Part shown: piece by piece, positions 41,174 through 50,621 of the stretch
Layout of the letters: the number at the start of each line of letters is the position of its first letter
Position numbering within the stretch: position 1 is the first letter of the stretch
From: an uncultured Alphaproteobacteria bacterium
GTDB lineage: Bacteria > Pseudomonadota > Alphaproteobacteria > RF32 > CAG-239
Reading direction: 5' to 3'
Length of the DNA stretch: 52,744 bases
Assembly (NCBI GenBank): GCA_944390355.1
Contig: CALXPT010000011.1
Coordinates: forward strand, 1 to 52,744
Made by a program: the position numbers and the translations under genes
The notes under the pieces: generated by a model
Databases searched by the model: none
What the model saw: only the letters and a program-made list of their open reading frames with translations
Told to the model about the DNA's origin: nothing

Positions 41174-42435
41174 TTTTAGCGGGAGGCAAAGGGACACGCT
41201 TAGGGTTGACGGATATACCTAAGCCGATGTGCCCGATTGAGGGCATTCCCCAACTTGAAAGACAAATTTTGTTAGCCAAGAAATATGGAATAGAAGAGAT
41301 ATTTTTGCTCGAGGGATATTTGGCACACGTAATATCGGATTACTTTGGGAACGGAGAACGCTTTGGCGTTAAAATACATCATATAGTTGAACAAGCCCCC
41401 TTAGGAACAGCCGGAGCTTTGAGCCTTATTAAAGATAAGCTCACAAACAGGTTTATGGTTTTTTACGGCGATGTGGTAATGGATTTTGACATAGAGAGCA
41501 TGCAAAAGTTTGATGAACAAGAGCCATCGGTAGGAACATTGCTGATTCATCCGAATAATCACCCCTACGACAGCGATTTGCTGGAAGTAAAAGATGACAA
41601 GATAATAGCTTTTCACACCAAGCCGCACGATTCTCAAAAAAATTATCATAATTTGGTCAATGCAGCGGTCTATATTTTATCGCCGGAAATTTTTGAATTT
41701 ATAGAGAATGGAAAACAGCAGGATTTTGGCAAAGATATATTTCCGAAGGTTTTGCAATCGGGAAAAATTTTGCGAGGTTATAAATCAGCGGAATACATAA
41801 AAGATATGGGAACCAAAGACCGTTTGCCTAAAATATGTGAAGATGTAGCCAAGGGAAGAGTCAAACGGTTAAACAAGAAAAATCCGCGTCCGGCCATCTT
41901 TTTGGATAGGGACGGCGTTTTGATTAAAGATATGGATAAAAATCCGGTAGTGGAGAATTTTGAGTTACTGGAAGACGTGGAGGACGCGATAAAGAAAATC
42001 AACCAAAGCGGTTATTTAGCAATAGTCGTAACCAATCAACCGATGATAGCCAAAGGCTTTGTAACATTTTCGGATGTTGATGATGTTCACAAAAAGTTAG
42101 AAACACAGCTTGGAAAGAGCGGAGCGTATTTGGATGATATATATTTTTGCCCGCATCATCCGGATAAAGGTTATGAAGGAGAAATTCCCGAACTCAAAAT
42201 AGTATGCGATTGTCGGAAGCCAAAGCCAGGAATGCTGCTAAAAGCGGCACAAGATTATCATATAGATTTAGAAAAATCATGGATGATAGGCGATAGAGAA
42301 ACAGACATAAAGGCGGGACGAGCGGCTGGCTGTAAGACAATTTTGGTTGGAGATATGCAATCATCTGAAAAAGCAAACTATCAGTATAAAAATTTATCGG
42401 CAGCCGTTAATTATATATTGGAACAACAGAAATGA
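41161..42435 (+). CDS. Fused heptose-1-phosphate nucleotidyltransferase (HddC-like) and heptose-bisphosphate phosphatase (GmhB-like)
   Basis: 424 residues carrying two enzymes. Residues 1-230 are a sugar-phosphate nucleotidyltransferase (LAGGKGTRLG at 6-15, then the Lys of IPKPMCPIEG and the metal Asp in FYGDVVMDFD). Residues about 240-424 are a HAD phosphatase of the GmhB type: FLDRDGVLI with Asp249/Asp251, VVTNQP, the zinc-binding loop CPHHPDKG ... CDCRKPKPG, and GDRETDIKAGRAAG. Together they remove the C7 phosphate of D,D-heptose bisphosphate and activate the 1-phosphate with GTP (by analogy). They are separate proteins in the classical pathway. The gene overlaps hddA by ATGA. Confidence 0.9.
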   Translation: MQLVILAGGKGTRLGLTDIPKPMCPIEGIPQLERQILLAKKYGIEEIFLLEGYLAHVISDYFGNGERFGVKIHHIVEQAPLGTAGALSLIKDKLTNRFMVFYGDVVMDFDIESMQKFDEQEPSVGTLLIHPNNHPYDSDLLEVKDDKIIAFHTKPHDSQKNYHNLVNAAVYILSPEIFEFIENGKQQDFGKDIFPKVLQSGKILRGYKSAEYIKDMGTKDRLPKICEDVAKGRVKRLNKKNPRPAIFLDRDGVLIKDMDKNPVVENFELLEDVEDAIKKINQSGYLAIVVTNQPMIAKGFVTFSDVDDVHKKLETQLGKSGAYLDDIYFCPHHPDKGYEGEIPELKIVCDCRKPKPGMLLKAAQDYHIDLEKSWMIGDRETDIKAGRAAGCKTILVGDMQSSEKANYQYKNLSAAVNYILEQQK

Positions 42436-43436
42436 TAATAGCACGAACGCCGTTTAGGGTGAGCTTTGCCGGCGGAGGCAGCGATTTAGCCAATTATTAC
42501 GAAAAATTTGGCGGAGCGGTTTTAAGTACGGCAATAGATAAATATGTATATTTGTCAATGCATCCGTATTTTTTTCAGGATGGATATTTTTTGAAATATA
42601 AGGAAGTCGAAGATGTCCATAACATAGAAGAAATAAAACATCGGATAATAAAGGAGGTGTTCAAACTCTATGACATTAGAGGAGTTGATTTCAATTCAAG
42701 TGCGGATATACCATCCGGCACGGGCTTAGCCTCGTCATCAGCATTTACGGCAGGATTAATCACGCTTTGTAACGCGTATAATGAAACCTATCTGAGTAAA
42801 GAAGAAATCGCCGAACAAGCTTGCCATGTTGAAATCGACTTGCTACATGAGCCAATCGGCAAACAGGACCAATACGCATGTGCTTGCGGCGGATTGAATT
42901 TTATAGAGTTTGAGCCGAGCGGCCGAGTAAATGTCGAAAAAGTATTTTTGACAACAGAGGGATATAAACGGCTGGAAAACAACTTGATGATGTTTTATAC
43001 CGGCCAAACGCGAGCGGCCGGAGATATCCTGAAGGAGCAAAAAAAGAATACGACGGATGATGAGGCCAAAATCAACAATCTGCACAAAATGGTTCAATTG
43101 GCAAAGGATTTAAGGCAGGAACTGTTGCATAACAATATAGATGCTATGGGCGAGATTTTGCATCAAGGCTGGATGTATAAAAAAGAACTGGCCGGTAGTA
43201 TCAGTAACGAGTTTATCAATCAATATTACGATTTGGCAATGAAAAACGGCGCAAGCGGGGGCAAGTTACTCGGTGCCGGAGGCGGCGGATTTTTATTGTT
43301 TTATGTCAAAGAAGAAAACCACCAAAGACTACGCTATGCACTAAGGGACTTAAAAGAACTACCCTTTAAGTTTGATAATAAAGGCTCAACGATAATCCAC
43401 TATAACAAACATGCTTTGCGAGGAGGCACACGATGA
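42432..43436 (+). CDS. hddA: D-glycero-D-manno-heptose 7-phosphate kinase (HddA-like)
   Basis: A GHMP kinase of 334 residues: N-terminal [15 protein letters not shown], the ATP loop PSGTGLASSSAFTAG (about 94-108), QDQYACACGG and the C-terminal KLLGAGGGGFLLF motif. In the GDP-heptose pathway HddA phosphorylates C1 of heptose-7-phosphate. The assignment over other GHMP sugar kinases rests on the neighbours (GmhA, GmhB-HddC fusion). ATGA overlaps at both ends show tight translational coupling. Confidence 0.9.
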   Translation: MIIARTPFRVSFAGGGSDLANYYEKFGGAVLSTAIDKYVYLSMHPYFFQDGYFLKYKEVEDVHNIEEIKHRIIKEVFKLYDIRGVDFNSSADIPSGTGLASSSAFTAGLITLCNAYNETYLSKEEIAEQACHVEIDLLHEPIGKQDQYACACGGLNFIEFEPSGRVNVEKVFLTTEGYKRLENNLMMFYTGQTRAAGDILKEQKKNTTDDEAKINNLHKMVQLAKDLRQELLHNNIDAMGEILHQGWMYKKELAGSISNEFINQYYDLAMKNGASGGKLLGAGGGGFLLFYVKEENHQRLRYALRDLKELPFKFDNKGSTIIHYNKHALRGGTR

Positions 43437-44029
43437 GATACGATTTTAATACCGATATATCGCTTTACTTAAACCGGCTTCAAGATACGATTAACCGTTT
43501 GGACAAATCAGAAATAAATAAATTTATAAATATGCTCTTGGACGCAAGGGATAATAATAAGCAAATATTTATCATGGGCAATGGTGGCAGTGCCTCGACG
43601 GCCTCGCACTTTTGCTGTGATTTTAACAAAGGGAGCAGCTACGGATTTGACAAACGTTTTAAATTTATCTGCCTAAATGATAATGTCCCCGGAATGATGG
43701 CGTATGCCAATGATGTCAGCTATGATGATGTTTTTGTAGAGCAGTTGAAAAACTTTTTTACCCCCGGAGATTATGTTATTGGCATTTCGGGCAGCGGCAA
43801 CTCGAAAAATGTTTTGAAAGCCATAGAATATGCCAATGCCAACGGCGGGATAACGATAGGTTTGACCGGCTATAACGGAGGCAAGCTCAAACAAATGTGC
43901 ACTCATAGCGTAAATATGAATGTTGATGACATGCAAATCAGCGAAGACTTGCATATGATGATGGATCACCTTTCTATGAAAGTCATCACCAACCAAATGA
44001 TTAATGATAACATAAAAGCAGCTGAGTAG
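43433..44029 (+). CDS. gmhA: Sedoheptulose-7-phosphate isomerase (GmhA-like SIS protein)
   Basis: 198 residues with a SIS domain: FIMGNGGSASTASHFCCDF near 46-64, GISGSGNSKNVLKAIEYA near 121-138 and the C-terminal His-rich helix EDLHMMMDHLS. GmhA converts sedoheptulose-7-phosphate to D-glycero-D-manno-heptose-7-phosphate, the first step of heptose synthesis. The related phosphosugar isomerase DiaA-type cannot be excluded by motifs alone, but location in the heptose operon settles it for me. It overlaps hddA by 4 bases. Confidence 0.92.
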   Translation: MRYDFNTDISLYLNRLQDTINRLDKSEINKFINMLLDARDNNKQIFIMGNGGSASTASHFCCDFNKGSSYGFDKRFKFICLNDNVPGMMAYANDVSYDDVFVEQLKNFFTPGDYVIGISGSGNSKNVLKAIEYANANGGITIGLTGYNGGKLKQMCTHSVNMNVDDMQISEDLHMMMDHLSMKVITNQMINDNIKAAE

Positions 44030-44041
44030 GAAAAAAACATT

Positions 44042-45211
44042 ATGAAAAATCAGCCCAAAGTAAGTGTTATAGTACCAATTTATAAAGTTGAAAAATATTT
44101 AGTGCAATGTCTAGATAGTATTGTTAATCAGACATTAAAAGATATTGAAATTATTTTAGTCGATGAAGGTGATATGGATGCTTGTCGCTATATCATAGAC
44201 CATTATGAACAAACAGACCCCCGCGTGATTGCCATTCATGAAAAAAACGGCGGCTATGGAGCTTCTGTTAACAAAGGTTTTGATATAGCAAAAGGTGAAT
44301 ATATTTCAATTATTGAATCGGATGATTTCATAGATTTGCATATGTTTGAAGAAATGTACAGCTATGCTAAGAAGTTGGATGCCGACGTTGTCAAAACTCC
44401 TTATTATGAATACTGGAGCAAAAAGGATAATAAAAAAGATGTTAAACAATTATGTCCTTATGCAAAGTTTATAACTAATTCATCTCCTGAAAATAAAACA
44501 TTTTCAATTCTAGATTATCCTCAACAAATGTCATTTCATGCCTCTCTTTGGTCTGGATTATATAAAACATCATATATCAAAGATAAAAATATCCGCTTTG
44601 TAGAAGCAAAGGGAGGTGCTTATGTTGATGTTAAATTTCGCATAGATACATTGCTACGGACAAATAAAATAGCTTGGTTAAATAAACCTTTCTATAATTA
44701 TAGAATTGATGCAGAAGGGTCAACAACAAATAACTTTAATTTATCAACAATGCTTCAAAGGTGGAAAGAAGCACATAAAAATTTTACAGAAAGTTATCCC
44801 TCAGAATATTACATGATTGTCGGTCCGTATTTATTTTTGGATGAATATTTAAATACAGTAGGACAATGTTTTAATTTTTATCCATCAGAAGAACAGTTTA
44901 AAATTTTACAAGAAAATCTGTTGTTTGTTCAAGATTCCATCATTGAATCCTCCCCTGTAATGACAATTGAGCAAAAAAGAAAAGCTTTATGTGCTAAATA
45001 TGCTCAAGATCGAGACGATTTCTTTGGAAAAACCTCAGGAAAAATCTTTGTCAAAAAAATACGTTGGCATTCAAATAGATTAAGAATAAATTCTGATAAT
45101 TTAAGCATTGAATTGTTACGAGGATTACAAAAAAATATATTCAAATTAGAAATTAAATTTGGAAAATTTTATAACATTGTTTTTTCAATTGGAGCTATAA
45201 ATGATAACTAA
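44042..45211 (+). CDS. Family 2 glycosyltransferase
   Basis: 389 residues. The GT-A catalytic domain is at the N-terminus: VSVIVPIYKVEKYLVQCLDS, SIVNQTLKDIEIILVDEG, NGGYGASVNKGFDIAKGEYI and the metal-binding SDD of IIESDDF (near residue 96). The C-terminal half has the WSGLYKTSYI block also found in the glycosyltransferase at 46022, to which it is related. It presumably adds a sugar to a surface glycan at the cytoplasmic face. The sequence is markedly more AT-rich than the heptose genes before it, and overlaps the next gene by 11 bases. Confidence 0.9.
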   Translation: MKNQPKVSVIVPIYKVEKYLVQCLDSIVNQTLKDIEIILVDEGDMDACRYIIDHYEQTDPRVIAIHEKNGGYGASVNKGFDIAKGEYISIIESDDFIDLHMFEEMYSYAKKLDADVVKTPYYEYWSKKDNKKDVKQLCPYAKFITNSSPENKTFSILDYPQQMSFHASLWSGLYKTSYIKDKNIRFVEAKGGAYVDVKFRIDTLLRTNKIAWLNKPFYNYRIDAEGSTTNNFNLSTMLQRWKEAHKNFTESYPSEYYMIVGPYLFLDEYLNTVGQCFNFYPSEEQFKILQENLLFVQDSIIESSPVMTIEQKRKALCAKYAQDRDDFFGKTSGKIFVKKIRWHSNRLRINSDNLSIELLRGLQKNIFKLEIKFGKFYNIVFSIGAINDN

Positions 45212-45914
45212 AATTTTGAACCATTTTTTTCATAAAGAAAAATCTCGCGACAAACAAAATAATAATTTGGGAAACAATACAATTATTATTGTTGAACCAG
45301 ATGGAGCAGAACATTTTTTAGAAAAAGATAAACAAATTAGTGGATTAAATCTTAGAATAAATGGAAATGATAATATTTTAAAATTTTCTGCTAAAGCTAA
45401 ATTTCATAATACACTTATTGAAGTGAATGCATCTAATTGCTTAATAGAAATTGAGGATGTTCAAAGTGTTATGGGGGTTATTTCAATATGGAATGGCAAT
45501 CATCAAAAATTTATATGGCATTCTGGTATAGGATCATTGAGATTTGCTAGATTTTATTTATGTCAAGAAAATTCTTCAATTGAAATTGGAAAAGGATGTG
45601 TGTTATCTGATGTGACAATTTGGACTTCTGATGCTCATCCTCTTATAGATGCGGATTCTGAAAAAAGATTAAATGAAGAACCTGGACATATTATTATAGG
45701 AGCAAATTCATGGTTAGCTACTGAATGTATGTTATTAAAAAATGCTCGAATTCCAGAATGTAGTATTGTTGGAGCGAGAAGCCTTATCACTAGCTCTTTT
45801 ATTGAAAAATATACAATTATTGCCGGAAATCCTGCAAAAATAATAAAACAAAATATTGTATGGAGTGAAGGCTCTTTAGAAGATTACCGACACTCTAAAT
45901 TTGTAGAGAATTGA
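45201..45914 (+). CDS. Left-handed beta-helix (hexapeptide repeat) acyltransferase
   Basis: 237 residues. The middle and C-terminal parts have the hexapeptide-repeat pattern of acetyltransferases: IEIGKGCVLSDVTIWTSDAH with the probable catalytic His, HIIIGANSWLATECMLLKNA, IPECSIVGARSLITSSF and the closing AGNPAKIIKQ. It probably O-acetylates a glycan residue. The first ~70 residues are unusual for the family (LGNNTIIIVEPDGAEHF) and may add strands or bind an acceptor. Among the most AT-rich genes in the window: 17 G/C in the 60 bases 45241-45300, by count. Confidence 0.88.
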   Translation: MITKILNHFFHKEKSRDKQNNNLGNNTIIIVEPDGAEHFLEKDKQISGLNLRINGNDNILKFSAKAKFHNTLIEVNASNCLIEIEDVQSVMGVISIWNGNHQKFIWHSGIGSLRFARFYLCQENSSIEIGKGCVLSDVTIWTSDAHPLIDADSEKRLNEEPGHIIIGANSWLATECMLLKNARIPECSIVGARSLITSSFIEKYTIIAGNPAKIIKQNIVWSEGSLEDYRHSKFVEN

Positions 45915-46021
45915 TATAATGTACAATGTTTGTATTCTTAATTAATTGTTGTATAGACTGATATGTAAAAATATCAAAATCCTTCAGTATATGAAGAAAT
46001 CAAAAAAACAAATTACGTATA

Positions 46022-47104
46022 ATGATAGAAAATAACCTCATGCCTAAAATCTCAATAATTGTTCCAATATATAATGTTGCAGAATATTTGCCGAAGTGTA
46101 TAGACAGTTTGGTGAACCAGACACTGCAGGATATAGAAATAATTTTAGCAACGGACGGTCCGCAAGATTGTCACGATATTTGCGATGAATATGCCGCAAG
46201 AGACAGGAGAATAGTCGTGATTAAAGACTTGGGCGGATACGGAAAATCCGTGAATGAAGGAATAAAAATAGCGCAAGGAGAATATATTGGCATAGTAGAG
46301 AGCGATGATTGGTGCTCAGAGGACATGTATGAGGAACTGTATAAGAAAGCAGCATCACAAACTAAGGCCGATGTCGTAAAGTCAGGCTTTGTATCGGTAG
46401 TTAACCGCAAACATAAAAAATCAAAATGTTTGGAAATCGGAGAACGAGTATTCAGATTGGATGAATATCCAGAGTTGATATCATATACGCCATCTATCTG
46501 GGCAGGATTATATAAAAGAGACTTTTTATTGAAAAATAAAATTTTCTTCATGGAAGAACGCCTGTCCTTTATAGATACCCCGTTTTATATGGAAGTCTTA
46601 TTAAAAGCGGAGCGAATAGCATTTTTAAATAAATTTTTATATTATTATAATTGTGATAATCCGGAGCAGTCAGTAAAATCGAAAAAGAAAGTATTGGATG
46701 GAATTTTAGCCGACGAATACGGCTATCAAAGGATTAAAGATTTAGAAATTTTTCCGCGAGTTAAAAAATATTTTTATGCCGCAGCGATAAATCACCTTTT
46801 GTGGAATTATAATAGGATAGAAGAGGGGCAACATAAGCAGTTTTGGGAGCGCGCCAAATCTTATGTAAGGCAGTGGGGAGATGATGACAGAGACTTTTCA
46901 GCTTTTTCACCGGAGCCGCAAAAACTTTGGAGTTATTTGACTTCAGAGAATAAGACGGTTGAAGAATACGATAAAAGCAGACGAAAAATAGAGCGCATAA
47001 AACTTTTTAGAAAAATAACATTGCTGCGTCGAATTTCCGAAAACGGCATTGTGTCATATTATCTTTTCAAAAATATTTTAGTTTATCGAAGAAAGGAAAA
47101 ATAA
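46022..47104 (+). CDS. Family 2 glycosyltransferase
   Basis: 360 residues with a GT-A domain: ISIIVPIYNVAEYLPKCIDS, LVNQTLQDIEIILATDGPQ, DLGGYGKSVNEGIKIAQGEY and the SDD motif of IVESDDW. Related to the enzyme at 44042 (the shared block is SIWAGLYKRDF). A start at the ATG at 46040 (MPKISIIVP) would also fit the family N-terminus; neither ATG has a good ribosome site, and a 107-base gap separates it from the acyltransferase gene. Its base composition is back to that of the heptose genes. The stop shares a base with the next start. Confidence 0.9.
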   Translation: MIENNLMPKISIIVPIYNVAEYLPKCIDSLVNQTLQDIEIILATDGPQDCHDICDEYAARDRRIVVIKDLGGYGKSVNEGIKIAQGEYIGIVESDDWCSEDMYEELYKKAASQTKADVVKSGFVSVVNRKHKKSKCLEIGERVFRLDEYPELISYTPSIWAGLYKRDFLLKNKIFFMEERLSFIDTPFYMEVLLKAERIAFLNKFLYYYNCDNPEQSVKSKKKVLDGILADEYGYQRIKDLEIFPRVKKYFYAAAINHLLWNYNRIEEGQHKQFWERAKSYVRQWGDDDRDFSAFSPEPQKLWSYLTSENKTVEEYDKSRRKIERIKLFRKITLLRRISENGIVSYYLFKNILVYRRKEK

Positions 47105-48414
47105 TGAAGATAACGATTCTGGGCGGAGGGCTGTCGGCCTTATCGCTGGCATATTTTTTACAGGACAGAGCAGAAATAGAGCAGATAGATATATTGGAAC
47201 AAGCTCAAAAGGTAGGAGGTTTGTGCCGTACATATAACAAAAAAGGTATTGAATATGATGTCGGCCCGCATATAATTTTTTCCAAAGATAAAGAAATTTT
47301 AGATTGGATGAATAATTTGTTGGGAGAAAATAAGGAGGAGCACCGCCGTTCAAATAGAATTTTATATAAGAACCGATTTGTACAATATCCGTTTGAAAAC
47401 GATTTATCAAAACTTCCCAAAGAGGATAAGGATTATTGTGTAAATGGATTTATGCATAATCCATATGAGGATTATGACGCGGAGAACATGCTCCAGTTTT
47501 TCCTAAAGACATTCGGAGAAGGTATCACAAATTTATATCTTCGCCCCTATAATGAAAAGATATGGAAATTTGACCCGTCGTTGATGGATACGCAAATGGT
47601 AAACCGGATTCCCAAGCCGCCGAAAGAAGATATATTGCGTTCAGCATCAGGAGAAACGGTAGATGGCTATACGCACCAACTTTATTTTACATATCCGAAA
47701 CAAGGGGGGACGGAAGCACTTATAGAGTCTCTGAAAAATAGATTGTCGAGCAAGGTTAAAATCCATGCCAATAGCAAGGTTATAAGTGTATCAAAAAAGG
47801 CAAATATTTTTGAGGCTAGAACCAATGAAGGTAATTATGTATCGGATAAGGTTATTTCCACGATTCCGGCAAATGAGTTTTGCCACATATATAAAGACGA
47901 GCATAAACCGCAAGAAGTTTTAACCGCGGCCGATAATTTGCGTTATAATTCGATAGCAGTTTGCATTATAAATGTGAAAAAGGATTATGCCGGAGATAAT
48001 TATGCATTCATGGTTGCGGATAAGAATGTAATTTTTCACCGGATATCAAAGCTCGATTTTATGGGAAAGAATTATCATAAAGAGGGAACGGCCACATACA
48101 TGGCAGAAATAACATATCGTAAAAATGATTTGAATGATAAACAAACGGATGAGGAGTTGGTAAAAAAAGTTGTGGAAGGACTGGAACAAATAGGATTTAT
48201 CGATTCGCAGGAAGACGTAAATTTTGCGGAGATAAAACGATTTGAGTATGCCTATGTTATATATGATTTAAATCATCGAAAGAATATGGATTTGATAAAG
48301 AACTATTTTGTGAGGCAGGGCATATATTTGAACGGGCGTTTTGGATCTTTTGAGTATTTGAACATGGACGCGGTTATCAGACAGTCAAAGAGTTTAGCCG
48401 AAAGAATAGAATAA
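47104..48414 (+). CDS. FAD-dependent UDP-galactopyranose mutase-like / amine oxidase-type protein
   Basis: 436 residues. An N-terminal dinucleotide-binding motif GGGLSALSLAYFL, then EQAQKVGGLCRTY and the DVGPHIIF block, are typical of the protoporphyrinogen oxidase / UDP-galactopyranose mutase superfamily; FVQYPFEND and PYNEKIWKFDP resemble the sugar-binding part of mutase-like proteins, and the C-terminal GRFGSFEYLNMDAVI is the second FAD contact. In glycan clusters such proteins often make furanose sugars or desaturate lipids; the exact reaction is not predictable. Last plus-strand gene of the island. Confidence 0.82.
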   Translation: MKITILGGGLSALSLAYFLQDRAEIEQIDILEQAQKVGGLCRTYNKKGIEYDVGPHIIFSKDKEILDWMNNLLGENKEEHRRSNRILYKNRFVQYPFENDLSKLPKEDKDYCVNGFMHNPYEDYDAENMLQFFLKTFGEGITNLYLRPYNEKIWKFDPSLMDTQMVNRIPKPPKEDILRSASGETVDGYTHQLYFTYPKQGGTEALIESLKNRLSSKVKIHANSKVISVSKKANIFEARTNEGNYVSDKVISTIPANEFCHIYKDEHKPQEVLTAADNLRYNSIAVCIINVKKDYAGDNYAFMVADKNVIFHRISKLDFMGKNYHKEGTATYMAEITYRKNDLNDKQTDEELVKKVVEGLEQIGFIDSQEDVNFAEIKRFEYAYVIYDLNHRKNMDLIKNYFVRQGIYLNGRFGSFEYLNMDAVIRQSKSLAERIE

Positions 48415-48429
48415 GCAGAACCGCACATC

Positions 48430-48458
48430 AAAAAAAGCCTCCGCAAAAACGGAGGCTT
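48430..48458. terminator. Bidirectional terminator between island and aminotransferase gene
   Basis: AAGCCTCCG (48435-48443) pairs perfectly with CGGAGGCTT (48450-48458), loop 6 nt; the minus strand has a seven-base T-run, so it mainly serves the aminotransferase gene. Confidence 0.9.
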
Positions 48459-48477
48459 AAATGTAATAAAGGAAGAA

Positions 48478-49638
48478 CTAGGCCGCTTTGTTTAACTTTT
48501 TAGCAGCAAATTCATTCATTTTTTCAATGATGTAGTCTTGAGCATCAGATTCTAGATACGGATGCATAGGCAAGCTCAACACGGTTTTAGAGAGCTTTTC
48601 GCAGACTGGCATCGGACGATTATTCCATTGCTGATAAGCGGTTTGAGTATTAACCGGACGAGGATAATAAGCCCCGCAGCCGATTCCGCATTCTTTAAGA
48701 TAAGCCATGAGTTCGTCGCGGTCATCACAGTTAACGGTGTAGAGAGCATAAGCAGATTCGCAACCATCCAAAACTCTCTGTTTACGGAAGTATGGGCTGA
48801 GTTCGTTATCATAACGGCTGGCGATTTGCTTGCGAACTTTGAGTTCATTCTCAAACACACTGAGTTTCAAAAGCAAAACGGCCGCTTGGAAAGAGTTCAT
48901 ACGCCCCGTCATTCCCATACGCACGTTGTCATAATGGTCTTCTGGGCTCATACCGTGAACACGGCAGGATTTAATAAGTTCGTTGTCTTCGTTTGTGTGA
49001 GAAAAGACCGCGCCGCCGTCGCCATAAGCACCGAGAGGTTTTGTCGGATAGAAAGAAGTAGCGGTCATGTCAGCCACGTTTCCGGTGCGGGTACCTTTGT
49101 AAGAAGAGCCGAAACTCTGAGCGGCATCGGACAAAACTTTCATACCGTTTGTATGCGCAATAGCTTTAATTTCATCAAGCTCGCAGGGAGAACCGAAAAT
49201 ATCAACAGCAATAACGGCTTTAGGATTAAGTTTTCCTTGAGCTTTCACTTCGGTAATAGCGCGTTTAAGGTCTTCTGGATCCATATTATAAGTGTCCGGT
49301 TTAGAATCAACGAACACAGGCGTAGCCCCGCAAACGATAATGCATTCGGCAGAAGCAACAAAGGTGAAAGAAGAAACAAACACGGCATCCCCCGGTTTAA
49401 CATCCCAAGCCATCAAAGCCAAGGTGAGGGCATCTGTACCCGAACCGCAGGTAGAGCAGTAATTAGCACCGCAGAATTGAGCAAGTTTTTCATCGAGTTC
49501 TTTGGTCTCCGGCCCTTGAGCATAACCGCCATGGTCTAATATTTTTTTGAAAGCATCCAAAAACTTTTCTTGGCCGATAACTTTCTGAGAAGATTGAACA
49601 TCAAAAACATTCATCGGTTTATTAGGTTTATTCATCAT
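48478..49638 (-). CDS. DegT/DnrJ/EryC1-family sugar aminotransferase
   Basis: 386 residues, PLP-dependent transaminase that aminates keto sugars on nucleotides. Family signatures: GYAQGPETKELDEKLAQFCG, the phosphate-binding CGSGTDALTLAL, SSFTFVASAE, the aspartate in LSDAAQSFGSSYKG and the PLP lysine in SFYPTKPLGAYGDGGAV (Lys200). Closest in type to WlbE/VioA-like enzymes, but substrate is open. It is oriented opposite to the glycan operon, so it is transcribed separately, yet probably feeds the same polysaccharide with an amino sugar. Confidence 0.92.
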   Translation of the reverse strand: MMNKPNKPMNVFDVQSSQKVIGQEKFLDAFKKILDHGGYAQGPETKELDEKLAQFCGANYCSTCGSGTDALTLALMAWDVKPGDAVFVSSFTFVASAECIIVCGATPVFVDSKPDTYNMDPEDLKRAITEVKAQGKLNPKAVIAVDIFGSPCELDEIKAIAHTNGMKVLSDAAQSFGSSYKGTRTGNVADMTATSFYPTKPLGAYGDGGAVFSHTNEDNELIKSCRVHGMSPEDHYDNVRMGMTGRMNSFQAAVLLLKLSVFENELKVRKQIASRYDNELSPYFRKQRVLDGCESAYALYTVNCDDRDELMAYLKECGIGCGAYYPRPVNTQTAYQQWNNRPMPVCEKLSKTVLSLPMHPYLESDAQDYIIEKMNEFAAKKLNKAA

Positions 49639-49734
49639 AGTACAGACATCCTTCTAATAGTTTCAACTAAGTGGGATAATAAGACAAAGGCAAAGAGAAT
49701 GCAAAACACAAAAAATTACGAATTGTAACAAAAC

Positions 49735-50490
49735 TCACACAGCCACGGCATAAGAGATGAGTTGGTCATCAATCCGGCGGTGAATAAAGTAACCGACGGG
49801 GCGAGAAATTTCTTTCATTTCCGGCACTTTTTCAAAGTCAAGATAAGCCTGCCAGTTTGCACTAAAGCAAGAGATGACAGGGACAGAAGATATATGAGAG
49901 ATAAGTGCATTGTGCAAATGTCCGCAGGCAACGAGTTTCACTTTATCGGCATAGCGAGAGACAAGAGCATTAAATTTGTCGCACCACGGCGCGCGGGATT
50001 GAGTATCAAAAAAGAACAATCCGGTTTTGAGCGTAAATTGATGAACGAGAATGACGACCGGCTTGTTGGATTCTGCAATTTTTTCTTCGAGCCAGAAGAG
50101 CTGAGTGTCCGAGATATTTCCGCCGGCAGAATTTGCCGCGTAAGAATCAAGGCCGATGAACCGCCACGGAAAATCATCACAAACATAATCAAGCTTGGAA
50201 GGATTATCGCCCATAGGGTGGCTTGGATAAAATTGTTTAAGAGCCGAGATAAGGTTTTGGGATTTATCATGATTTCCTGTAATACACAAAAAGGGGAGGT
50301 TTGTTGCTTTAAGCAATTCGAACACGGGTTGATAATTATCATAGTCGCGGTTGATAATATCCCCTGTAACCAACAGCAAATCGGCCTTAATTTTTTGCGC
50401 TTTGACATGGTTAAGGACGGATTCGATATTTAGCAAAGCATTAACATTTTTGGGGTTATAGTGTAAGTCCGAAATATGAAAAATATTCAA
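49735..50490 (-). CDS. Calcineurin-like metallophosphoesterase (CpdA-like)
   Basis: 251 residues with the metallophosphoesterase motifs in order: ISDLHYNP (about 6-13), LVTGDIINRD, ITGNHDKS, VILVHQFT and CGHLHNA. This set resembles class III cyclic-nucleotide phosphodiesterases (CpdA), in which the fourth motif is more often HH or HxP, so substrate is uncertain. AGGAGA precedes the ATG. Single gene between the aminotransferase and mlaA. Confidence 0.85.
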   Translation of the reverse strand: MNIFHISDLHYNPKNVNALLNIESVLNHVKAQKIKADLLLVTGDIINRDYDNYQPVFELLKATNLPFLCITGNHDKSQNLISALKQFYPSHPMGDNPSKLDYVCDDFPWRFIGLDSYAANSAGGNISDTQLFWLEEKIAESNKPVVILVHQFTLKTGLFFFDTQSRAPWCDKFNALVSRYADKVKLVACGHLHNALISHISSVPVISCFSANWQAYLDFEKVPEMKEISRPVGYFIHRRIDDQLISYAVAV

Positions 50491-50621
50491 AGTTTCTCTC
50501 CTAAAAGATACATACGGATTAATAAAATAAATTAAAATAGAGTTGATTTAATAGAATAGATATAATAAGTTATATCTAAAAGAAAAGTAAATAGCATAAA
50601 ACGCAGAAAGGAAGATAGAGC

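Noticed and set aside
48562..49539. 325-residue plus-strand frame antisense to the aminotransferase
   Set aside because: Long only because of codon bias in the true gene; the opposite strand has all catalytic motifs.
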